From contig JAJDTN010000314.1 of the NCBI GenBank assembly GCA_022827165.1, forward strand, positions 1 through 16,205: a stretch of DNA of 16,205 nucleotides, in the 5' to 3' direction. Below are positions 1 to 5,384 of the stretch, one piece after another. The notes under the pieces are model-generated. The model saw only the letters and a program-made list of their open reading frames with translations. It was not told where the DNA came from and searched no databases. The DNA comes from Candidatus Latescibacterota bacterium. GTDB lineage: Bacteria; Latescibacterota; UBA2968; UBA8231. Each line of letters begins with the position of its first letter. Positions within the stretch are counted from its first letter, which is position 1. Position numbers and translations under genes: made by a program.

Positions 1-2
1 CC

Positions 3-623
3 GACTTCGTGCGCCGCCTCAGCGCCGAGGCCCCCCACCTCGTGCTCGTCGACGTCTGCAGCCCCCGCGCCACCGAGGACTACACCAAGATCCCCCGGGG
101 CCTGCGCGACCTGGTGAACTGGTTCATGGTCTTCAACCACCTGCGCACCGGCGGCGACCGGTCGCGCTACGAGGCGGTCAGCTCGCTGCCGCCCCACCAG
201 CTCGACGAGCTGCAGCTCTGGCACGAGTTCGAGGTCGTGGCCCGCCAGATCGCGCCCTGGGTCGATCCCGGCGAGCCCTACGCGGTCACCCACTGGGCGC
301 CGGAGCTGATGGCGGAGGTGCTCATGGGCGACCTCGTGGTCCCGGCGCGCCCGGCCCGGCCCTCGGAAGAGCCCCAGGTGGTGGTCACCAACCCGGGCTT
401 CTACCGCACCGTCGGCGAGGACCTGCCCGACTACCTGCGGCGCACCCACGCCTACCACTTCAACGACCCGGAGAAGCGGGTGGCGGCGCGGATCGTCGGC
501 GGCTGGGGCGACCACGGCTTCGAGACCCGCGTCGAGGGCCACACGACGGACGAGTACGTCGCCGCCATCCAGCGGCAGGTCGGCCTGGAGCTGTCGGCGA
601 TGGAGGCGGAGACGGCCTCGTGA
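3..623 (+). CDS. Uncharacterised protein, 5'-truncated by the window edge
   Basis: The reading frame is open from the first complete codon to a TGA at 621-623, giving 207 codons, so the true N-terminus lies to the left. A GTG at position 9 is available but coding continues upstream of it, so I do not take it as the start. The visible part is soluble-looking, rich in acidic and aromatic residues (WFMVFNHLRTGG, LQLWHEFEVVARQIAPW, HAYHFNDPEKRVAARIVGGWG), with no signal peptide or membrane segment. I do not recognise the family. The stop overlaps the next gene's GTG start (GTGA), so the two are probably co-translated and functionally linked, perhaps in hydroxyacid metabolism; that link is inference from context only. 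Confidence 0.75.
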   Translation, partial: DFVRRLSAEAPHLVLVDVCSPRATEDYTKIPRGLRDLVNWFMVFNHLRTGGDRSRYEAVSSLPPHQLDELQLWHEFEVVARQIAPWVDPGEPYAVTHWAPELMAEVLMGDLVVPARPARPSEEPQVVVTNPGFYRTVGEDLPDYLRRTHAYHFNDPEKRVAARIVGGWGDHGFETRVEGHTTDEYVAAIQRQVGLELSAMEAETAS

Positions 624-1684
624 ACGGGTCCGTCCACCTGACCTGCGACGCCCTCGCGCGGCGGATGGGCGAGATCTTCGCCCGCGCCGGCGTCTCTGCC
701 GAGGAGCGCGAAACCGTCGTCGAGGTGCTGCTGGAGGCGACGATGGCCGGCTACCTCTCCCACGGAATCATGCGGGTCCCCCTCTACGTCGAGGCGATCC
801 GCAAGGGACGCATCCACCCGGGGGTCCGGCCGCGCGTCCTGCGGCGCAGCGCCTCGGCCCTGCACCTGGACGCCGGCCACGGCCTCGGGCCGGTGAGCGC
901 TACCGAGGCCGTGGGACAGGCCACGGAGATGGCGGCGAGGAGCGGTGTGGGGTGCGTCAGTGTCGTGCGCGCCGCCGACGTGGCTCGTCTCGGCAGCTAC
1001 GTCATCGAGCCGGCGCGGGAGGGGTTCGTCTGCCTGCTGCTGGTCAACGACGCCGGCGGCAATCCGAACGTGGCGCCCTGGGGCTCGACCGAGCCCTTCC
1101 TCAGCACCAACCCCCTCGCCGCCGGGATCCCGCGGCGGGGCGCGGCGCCGATCGTCATCGACATCTCCACCAGCGTCGCCGCCGCGGGCCGGCTGAAGAT
1201 GCTGGCCGCCGAGGGGCGGGAGGCGCCGGAGGGCTGGCTCATCGACGGGGCCGGGCAGCCCTGCAGCGACCCGGCCGCCGCCCTGGAGGTGCCGCCGCGT
1301 GCGGCCCTGCTGCCCCTGGGCGGGCTGCTCGCCGGACACAAGGGGTTCGCCCTGAGCCTGCTCGTGGACGTGCTCGCCGGCGCCCTGTCGGGGGCCGGGT
1401 GCAGCGCCGGCGACCTGGAGTCGAGCGACCGCAACGGGCTCTTCGTCCTCGCCGTCGAGCCCGGACACTTCCTCGGGCGGGAGGGGTTCCTCGACCGCGT
1501 GGAGGAGTACGTGCAGCGGCTCAAGGGGCTGCCGACGGCGCCGGGGGTCGAGGAGGTCCTGGTGCCCGGCGAGCGGGCCCACCGGGAGCGCGAGCGGGCC
1601 TTGGCCGAGGGCTTGCGGATCGATCCCGGGATCTGGGCGCCGGTGCGGAAACTGATGGACGACCTCGGTCTGGCGGAGGAGTGA
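620..1684 (+). CDS. Ldh_2 family NAD(P)-dependent oxidoreductase (malate/L-lactate dehydrogenase-like)
   Basis: The 354-aa product matches the Ldh_2 fold (malate/L-lactate, ureidoglycolate and related 2-hydroxyacid or imine reductases), which uses NAD(P) and is unrelated to classical LDH. Visible family marks are GYLSHGIMRVPLY (44-56), STNPLAAGIP (162-171), the VIDISTS strand (179-185) and the C-terminal GGLLAGHKGFALSLLVDVL (234-252). Length is typical. The GTG start overlaps the preceding stop by 4 nt, so translation is coupled. Oddity: where the family normally has a catalytic His in a motif like NHxGRLGxY, this protein has AADVARLGSY (118-127), placing Asp120 at the His position. The substrate cannot be assigned; if the His is truly lost, activity may be altered or the protein specialised. 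Confidence 0.88.
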   Translation: MNGSVHLTCDALARRMGEIFARAGVSAEERETVVEVLLEATMAGYLSHGIMRVPLYVEAIRKGRIHPGVRPRVLRRSASALHLDAGHGLGPVSATEAVGQATEMAARSGVGCVSVVRAADVARLGSYVIEPAREGFVCLLLVNDAGGNPNVAPWGSTEPFLSTNPLAAGIPRRGAAPIVIDISTSVAAAGRLKMLAAEGREAPEGWLIDGAGQPCSDPAAALEVPPRAALLPLGGLLAGHKGFALSLLVDVLAGALSGAGCSAGDLESSDRNGLFVLAVEPGHFLGREGFLDRVEEYVQRLKGLPTAPGVEEVLVPGERAHRERERALAEGLRIDPGIWAPVRKLMDDLGLAEE

Positions 1685-1816
1685 GCGATGCGGCGTCCCC
1701 CTACCCGGGCCAACTACCTCCCAGATCACCAACGTCAAGGGCTTCCTCGACCGCCATCCGGACCGAGGGCGGCAACCTGGTTTGCCAGGCCGCCGACCCG
1801 CAGCCCACGGGCGCGG

Positions 1817-1847
1817 CGGCCGGAGGCGTGTTCTCACCCTCCGGCCG
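1817..1847. terminator. Strong hairpin between convergent genes, candidate bidirectional terminator
   Basis: CGGCCGGAGG (1817-1826) and CCTCCGGCCG (1838-1847) form a perfect 10-bp inverted repeat with an 11-nt loop. It lies in the 203-bp gap between the plus-strand dehydrogenase and the minus-strand alpha/beta hydrolase, 3' to both. Neither side has a T-tract, so this is terminator-like only by position and stem strength. A second, weaker hairpin with a 3-nt bulge (1768-1794) lies just before it. No gene is convincing in 1685-1887. Confidence 0.5.
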
Positions 1848-1887
1848 GCAGCTGCAGCGGTGCTCCGTCGCCGGCCTCGACAGTTTC

Positions 1888-2697
1888 TTACAGGCCGGCC
1901 AGGAAATCGAGCAGCCTGGCGTTGAACTCCTCGGGCTGCTCCTGCTGGATGTAGTGCCCGCTGTCGGTGATCACCTCCAGGCGGGACTCTCGTCCGGGCA
2001 GCTGCGCCGCCAGGGCCGCGGCCTCGGGATCTCCGGGGCGCACGCGGCCCCGTCCCGCGGCGAAGACGAGTAGGGGCACCCGGCACCAGCGGCCCTCGGG
2101 AACGGGCGCGTCGTCGGGGTCGGGGCCTCCCCGGGCCGCCTCCAGGCGGTCCGAGTTGGCCCGCCGCCAGCGCATCAGCCGGGTCAGGTGATCGACGTTG
2201 AACTCGCTCGGATAGTCCCACTCGCGGCCCAGGGCGGCCAGGGCCTCGCGGTGCCTGGCGTGGAGGGCGCGGGTGGCCTCGTCGAAGCGCTCCGGACCGA
2301 AGGCCCCGCTCTGGAAGTCGAACTTGCCGAAGGCGGCACTGTCGACGCTGACCATCGCCTGCACCCCTTCCGGCCGGGTGAGGTACATCTGCCGCGCCAC
2401 GGCGGCGCCGGCGCTGTGCCCGATCAGCACCGCTCCTTCGAGTCCCAGGTGGTCGAGCAGGGCCCAGGCGTCGCGGGCGTCCCTGGCCAGGGTCACGGGG
2501 CCGTCGGGATCGCTGCCCCCGCGTCCGGCGCGCAGCGGGAATACCACTCGGTACCCGGCCGAGGCCAGGACCGGCCACTGATGGTCCCACTCCTCTTCGT
2601 CGCGCTCCGCCGCCGCGCCGTGAAGCAGCAGGAGGGGGCGCCCGGCCCCCTCCTGGAACAGCAGCAGACGCCGCCGGCCGAGGCGGAACTCCTGCAT
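1888..2697 (-). CDS. Alpha/beta hydrolase
   Basis: The 269-aa product has the alpha/beta-hydrolase layout: an oxyanion-hole strand LLLLHGAA (22-29), the nucleophile elbow LIGHSAG (91-97) with Ser95, and the C-terminal His in DSGHYIQQEQPEEFNARLLDFL (His248 at the fold's usual place). The acid is less clear: the strand VPLLVFAAGRGRV (207-219) lacks the usual Asp, so Asp119 after the preceding strand (SVDS) may serve instead. The frame stays open far upstream (to about 3135), but that stretch is low-complexity and overlaps the HTH gene. I therefore start at the ATG where the fold begins; a GTG at 2748 is the alternative, and neither has a clear Shine-Dalgarno site. The substrate (ester, lactone or other) is unknown. 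Confidence 0.85.
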   Translation of the reverse strand: MQEFRLGRRRLLLFQEGAGRPLLLLHGAAAERDEEEWDHQWPVLASAGYRVVFPLRAGRGGSDPDGPVTLARDARDAWALLDHLGLEGAVLIGHSAGAAVARQMYLTRPEGVQAMVSVDSAAFGKFDFQSGAFGPERFDEATRALHARHREALAALGREWDYPSEFNVDHLTRLMRWRRANSDRLEAARGGPDPDDAPVPEGRWCRVPLLVFAAGRGRVRPGDPEAAALAAQLPGRESRLEVITDSGHYIQQEQPEEFNARLLDFLAGL

Positions 2698-2815
2698 GGG
2701 CGGGCGCCCGGAGGCGGCCGGGCCCAGCGGTTCAGGATCGCCCGTCACGGCGGCCGGACGCACCCGGGGCGCCTGCCTTGCAGCCGCGCCGGGCGGGGTC
2801 GGGGCGTCGACACGA

Positions 2816-3094
2816 TCACCGGCCGCGGTCCCGCCCTTTGGGCTTGCGCCGGGACTTGGCCTCCTGGCGCTCCTTCTCCTGGCGGGCGTAGGGAGTCTCG
2901 ATGCCGTACTTGCGGCACAGGCGGGCGAAGCTGCCTGTCGCGATCCCGAGGGCTTGGCTCGCTTCCGAGTTGCTCTTGTAGACTCGGGCCGCCCGCTCAA
3001 CCCAATCTCTCGGAATCCCAGGCATCCGCTTGTCACCGAGGTTGTTGAAGATCGCTCCGACGAGTCCGGCAGGACCGGTCTCGAAATTAGCCAT
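2816..3094 (-). CDS. Small helix-turn-helix-like protein
   Basis: This 92-aa product runs from ATG at 3094 to TGA at 2816. Residues around SNSEASQALGIATGSFARLCRKYGIETP form two helices around a turn (SEASQALGI / ATGSFARLCRKYGI), like the DNA-recognition HTH of small regulators and transposase-type N-termini. The C-terminal tail is very basic (ARQEKERQEAKSRRKPKGR), which suits nucleic-acid binding. I do not recognise a named family. The start is chosen because the frame opens here and lies within a repeat-rich, AT-rich patch. No Shine-Dalgarno site is visible and the inferred transcript start is only a few nt upstream, so it may be nearly leaderless. The local base composition is much less GC-rich than the neighbours. 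An autoregulatory role is inference. Confidence 0.7.
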   Translation of the reverse strand: MANFETGPAGLVGAIFNNLGDKRMPGIPRDWVERAARVYKSNSEASQALGIATGSFARLCRKYGIETPYARQEKERQEAKSRRKPKGRDRGR

Positions 3095-3146
3095 AGATGA
3101 AACTGGAAATTAGTCATGGCTAATTCATAATGCAAGCACTGGCTAA
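3087..3146. promoter_or_regulatory. Array of TTAGYCA / TGGCTAA half-sites, candidate operator of the HTH gene
   Basis: TTAGCCA at 3087-3093 and TTAGTCA at 3110-3116 are 23 bp apart. The inverse TGGCTAA at 3117-3123 and 3140-3146 is also 23 bp apart. The two middle copies abut to form an almost perfect palindrome (TTAGTCATGGCTAA). The spacing is about two helical turns, so the sites would face the same side of the DNA. The array covers the start codon of the HTH gene and its putative promoter, the typical place for autoregulation. Confidence 0.5.
3107..3135 (-). promoter_or_regulatory. Weak candidate promoter of the HTH gene
   Basis: On the minus strand, TTGCAT (3135-3130) and TAATTT (3112-3107) are separated by 17 bp. 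Each hexamer matches the sigma-70 consensus at only three positions. The AT-rich setting within a very GC-rich chromosome and the position just before the ATG support it. It lies inside the repeat array, so a bound repressor would block it. Confidence 0.3.
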
Positions 3147-3181
3147 AAATCGCGGGCCGCCACCGCCGCCGGACGCCCGGA

Positions 3182-3209
3182 AGCCCCCGGGAAGGCCGCC
3201 CCGGGGGCT
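3182..3209 (-). terminator. Hairpin downstream of tRNA-Val
   Basis: AGCCCCCGGG (3182-3191) and CCCGGGGGCT (3200-3209) are a perfect 10-bp inverted repeat with an 8-nt loop. It lies about 60 nt beyond the 3' end of the minus-strand tRNA and upstream of the HTH gene. There is no real T-tract on the exit side, so termination is inferred from stem strength and position. Confidence 0.45.
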
Positions 3210-3272
3210 CGCGTCAGAGCGACATGCGCCGAAGTGGCGGCGCAGTATGTGGTGGGTTCGCAGAGGGAAATC

Positions 3273-3349
3273 TGGTGGGCGATCCCCGGCTCGAACGGGG
3301 GACCTCCTGCTTGTAAGGCAGGCGCTCTGACCAGCTGAGCTAATCGCCC
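3273..3349 (-). tRNA. tRNA-Val (anticodon UAC)
   Basis: A full cloverleaf reads on the minus strand. The acceptor stem GGGCGAT (3349-3343) pairs with ATCGCCC (3283-3277). The D arm is GCTC...GAGC. The anticodon stem CCTGC/GCAGG holds the loop CTTACAA, giving anticodon TAC, which reads GUA (Val). The T arm CCCCG-TTCGAGC-CGGGG carries the conserved TTCGA. The discriminator is A and CCA is encoded (3275-3273), so the 77 nt include the CCA end. The gene lies between the second aldo/keto reductase and the HTH gene. Confidence 0.97.
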
Positions 3350-3398
3350 TCGCGCCGAATCTAACCCCGGGCCCGCATGGCTACCAGCGGCCGCCGGC

Positions 3399-4250
3399 TC
3401 AGGCGGCCAGCTCGAAGATCGGCCGGCTGCCGGCCGCCTCCCGCCGCAGCCGGGCCGCCTCCTCTTCCGTGACCGGCGTGAAGCTCTCGGCGATCTCCAG
3501 GGCCATGCGGAACAGCGCCGGCTCTCCGGGCGGGATCGCCGCCGTCACCGGCTGCGACAGGGTCCAGCGCAGGGCCAGGTCCGCCAGCTCCCGCTCCTCC
3601 AGGGGTTCGTACCAGCACTTGGCCCACCTGCGCTCGGAGTCGGCGGCCATCTTGCCGCGGGCCAGGGACTTGAGCGCCAGGCGGGCGGTGCCGCGGGCCT
3701 CGGCGGCGGCGACCACGGCGGGGCCGAAGTCGGCGGCGAACCAGGTGGACCAGTTCACGGGGAACAGGACCGAGTCGAAGTCCACCGCCTCGATCAGGCG
3801 CAGGGCCGTCTCCGAGGAATGGGACGAGAAGCCGAGGTAGCGGGTCATCCCCCGCTCCCTCGCCTCGCGGAACAGCTCCAGGGCGCCGCCCGGCCCCATC
3901 ACCTGCTCGAAGTCCTCGTCGGTGTTGACGGCGTGGAGCTGGTAGAGGTCGACGTGGTCGGTGCGCAGCAGGCGCAGGGACTCCTCCAGCTCCCGCCGCG
4001 CCCCCGCCGCCGTGCGCTCGGTGGTCTTGCAGGCCAGGAACACCCCCTTGCGGTAGGGCTCCAGGGCCGGCCCGAGCATCTCCTGGGCGTTGCCGTAAGT
4101 GGGCGCCACGTCGAAGTAGTCGACGCCGCGGTCCACGGCCTCGGCCACCACGCCCCTCGCCTCGTCCGCGTCGACCCCGCTCACCAGGATGCCGCCGAAG
4201 CCGACGATGGAGAGGCTCTCCCCCGTGTTTCCATACTCGCGCTTTTCCAT
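3399..4250 (-). CDS. Aldo/keto reductase (second of a tandem pair)
   Basis: The 283-aa product is an NADP-dependent (alpha/beta)8-barrel aldo/keto reductase that reduces carbonyls or oxidises sugars and alcohols. The catalytic tetrad is visible: Asp47 (YFDVAPTYG), Tyr52, Lys75 (FLACKTTER) and His106 (LYQLHAV). ATG at 4250 is preceded by a strong GAGGAG, which overlaps the end of the upstream paralogue only 11 nt away, so the two are one transcript and probably translationally coupled. The C-terminus ends after the barrel helices with no ferredoxin-type Cys cluster. Substrate is unknown. It is clearly homologous to the preceding gene but divergent, so the duplication is old. Confidence 0.93.
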   Translation of the reverse strand: MEKREYGNTGESLSIVGFGGILVSGVDADEARGVVAEAVDRGVDYFDVAPTYGNAQEMLGPALEPYRKGVFLACKTTERTAAGARRELEESLRLLRTDHVDLYQLHAVNTDEDFEQVMGPGGALELFREARERGMTRYLGFSSHSSETALRLIEAVDFDSVLFPVNWSTWFAADFGPAVVAAAEARGTARLALKSLARGKMAADSERRWAKCWYEPLEERELADLALRWTLSQPVTAAIPPGEPALFRMALEIAESFTPVTEEEAARLRREAAGSRPIFELAA

Positions 4251-4261
4251 CTCTCTCCTCC

Positions 4262-5110
4262 TCAGCCCGCGGCTCGCGTCTCGGGCAGCCAGAACAGCTT
4301 GCCCTTGTCCCCCGCCGCCACCTGCCCGGCGACATCGAGGAGCCGCGCCTCCTCGGCGGGGCTCAGCGGCGTGTAGGCCTCGGCCAGGGCCACGTTCTCC
4401 TCCACCTGCGCCACCGTGTCCATGCCGACGACGGCCACGTCGAGATCGAGCCCCATGGCGTAGCGCAGGAACAGCCCCCGGTCCTCCGCCGGCACCTGGC
4501 CGTAGGCCATCACCTTCATGGCCATGATCCCCATGCCGCGGGCGCGGGCGGCGGGGATCGTGGTGGAGGAGAAGTCGTTCCAGACGCGGTTGGCGGCGCC
4601 CAGGGGGTTGAGGACGGTGTCGAAGTCGTACTCGCCGATCATGCCCACGAAGGCGGCCGGATGGGTGTGGCCGGTGAGACCGACGAAGCGGATCCGGCCG
4701 GCGCGGCGGTACTCCTCGATGACGCGCAGGGCGCCGTCGGGGCGCAGCACCTCCTCCAGGCCTCCGGCCTCGTCGATGGCGTGGAGCTGCATCAGGTCGA
4801 TCTGTTCCACCCCGAGGTGCTCGAAGCTGGCGGCGATCTCCTGGCGCACGGCGCCGCCGGAGCGCTCCAGGCACTTGGTGGCCAGGAACAGGCCGTCGCG
4901 GTCCCGGTCCTTCAGGGCCAGCCCGAGACGGCGCTCGCTGTCCTTGTACTTGGAGGCGGTGTCGAGGTAGGTGACGCCGAGGTCGATGGCGCGGTGGACG
5001 ACGGCCACGGCCGCGTCGTCGTCATCGGCGAGGTTCCAGCAGACGCCGCCCAGGCCGAGGGCGGTGACCGTCTCGCCGGTGCGGCCGAGGGTGCGGGTGG
5101 GAAGGGGCAC
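4262..5110 (-). CDS. Aldo/keto reductase (first of a tandem pair)
   Basis: This 282-aa (alpha/beta)8-barrel oxidoreductase has tetrad residues Asp50 (YLDTASKYKDSE), Tyr55, Lys79 (FLATKC) and His110 (LMQLHAID). I start at GTG 5110 because AAAGGAGAG lies at ideal spacing and the family N-terminus (PLPTRTLGRTGE) begins there; the open frame to 5233 has no similar support. Later segments LNPLGAANRVWNDFSS and IMAMKVMAYGQ are typical barrel strands. It is the promoter-proximal gene of a two-gene operon and diverges from tyrS. A 14-bp element shared with the CNB-domain gene lies 29 nt upstream of its start. The sugar-isomerase and cupin genes elsewhere in the window hint at a sugar or sugar-acid substrate, but this is only a guess. 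Confidence 0.93.
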   Translation of the reverse strand: MPLPTRTLGRTGETVTALGLGGVCWNLADDDDAAVAVVHRAIDLGVTYLDTASKYKDSERRLGLALKDRDRDGLFLATKCLERSGGAVRQEIAASFEHLGVEQIDLMQLHAIDEAGGLEEVLRPDGALRVIEEYRRAGRIRFVGLTGHTHPAAFVGMIGEYDFDTVLNPLGAANRVWNDFSSTTIPAARARGMGIMAMKVMAYGQVPAEDRGLFLRYAMGLDLDVAVVGMDTVAQVEENVALAEAYTPLSPAEEARLLDVAGQVAAGDKGKLFWLPETRAAG

Positions 5111-5138
5111 GGGATCTCTCCTTTGGCGTGTGGGTGCG

Positions 5139-5152
5139 GCGCAAAGATAGCG
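5139..5152 (-). promoter_or_regulatory. Shared 14-bp element with TATCTT core upstream of the reductase operon
   Basis: GCGCAAAGATAGCG on the plus strand (CGCTATCTTTGCGC in gene direction) is identical to 15728-15741 upstream of the CNB-domain gene. The TATCTT core looks like a -10 hexamer at a reasonable distance from the GTG start. No good -35 is seen, so it may be a -10 of local consensus or a regulator site. Confidence 0.4.
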
Positions 5153-5184
5153 CCGGCGAGCCAGTGACGCCCCGTGAGGGAAGA

Positions 5185-5214
5185 TTGACGGATCCGGCCG
5201 GCGGCCCGTAGATT
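5185..5214 (+). promoter_or_regulatory. Candidate sigma-70-type promoter of the tyrS leader
   Basis: TTGACG (5185-5190) and TAGATT (5209-5214) are separated by 18 bp. The -35 matches consensus at five of six positions and the -10 at four. Transcription would start near 5221, one base before the ATG of the leader ORF, so the leader mRNA may be leaderless. Confidence 0.55.
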
Positions 5215-5221
5215 GGCCGCC

Positions 5222-5305
5222 ATGGAATCGCATACACCAACGACCGTCAGCGACCGCCGATACCGCCGGGCCGAGGCCATCCGCACCGGGGGAACAGAGC
5301 GCTAG
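5222..5305 (+). CDS. Putative 27-aa leader peptide of tyrS
   Basis: ATG at 5222 opens a 27-codon frame ending in TAG at 5303-5305. It encodes MESHTPTTVSDRRYRRAEAI followed by RTGGTER. It has one Tyr codon (codon 14, TAC, 5261-5263) inside an Arg-rich run (CGC CGA TAC CGC CGG). No Shine-Dalgarno site precedes it, but the predicted transcript starts at its ATG, consistent with leaderless translation. Its last codons (21-24) contain the strand that can pair with the 5' arm of the terminator. This places a stalled or terminating ribosome exactly where it could choose between structures. No expression evidence exists; the call rests on geometry. Confidence 0.45.
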   Translation: MESHTPTTVSDRRYRRAEAIRTGGTER

Positions 5306-5341
5306 GCGACGGTCCCTTCGACCTCACACCCCCGGTGACGG
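5281..5341 (+). promoter_or_regulatory. Putative antiterminator helix in the tyrS leader
   Basis: CCGCACCGGGGG (5281-5292) pairs with CCCCCGGTGACGG (5329-5341) as a 12-bp helix with a single bulged A (5338). The downstream strand is the whole 5' arm of the terminator, so the two structures exclude each other. The upstream strand lies within codons 20-24 of the leader ORF. A ribosome held at Tyr codon 14 would leave it free; one that reaches the stop codon would cover part of it. Confidence 0.55.
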
Positions 5342-5368
5342 AGATCCCGTCATCGGGGGTTTTTCTTT
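5329..5368 (+). terminator. Intrinsic terminator/attenuator immediately before tyrS
   Basis: CCCCCGGTGACGG (5329-5341) and CCGTCATCGGGGG (5347-5359) form a 13-bp stem with one G-U pair and a 5-nt loop. TTTTTCTTT (5360-5368) follows directly. This is a textbook intrinsic terminator, ending only 16 nt before the tyrS ATG and downstream of the tyrS promoter. No full-length gene lies on this strand upstream of it, so a simple end-of-operon role is unlikely. Confidence 0.85.
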
Positions 5369-5384
5369 GCGGGAAGCGAGAGAG

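Noticed and set aside
1688..1954. Plus-strand ORF after the dehydrogenase
   Set aside because: Arg/Pro/Ser-rich, crosses the intergenic hairpin and the 3' end of the hydrolase; no Shine-Dalgarno or motif.
452..2590. Minus-strand open frame of 712 codons across the dehydrogenase gene
   Set aside because: Low-complexity shadow of the dehydrogenase and hydrolase genes.
2698..3135. N-terminal extension of the alpha/beta hydrolase
   Set aside because: The extension has no fold-like features, is Pro/Ala/Arg/Ser-rich, and overlaps the HTH gene; the hydrolase fold begins at the ATG at 2697.
3130..3330. Small plus-strand ORF
   Set aside because: It runs through the tRNA-Val gene in antisense and has no protein-like character.
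3273..3349. tRNA-Val as an integration site for a mobile element
   Set aside because: I see no direct repeat of the tRNA 3' end in the window and no integrase; the HTH gene alone is not enough.
5281..5384. T-box riboswitch upstream of tyrS
   Set aside because: I find no T-box consensus (UGGNACCGCG), no specifier-loop hairpin and too short a leader; the helices fit peptide-coupled attenuation better.
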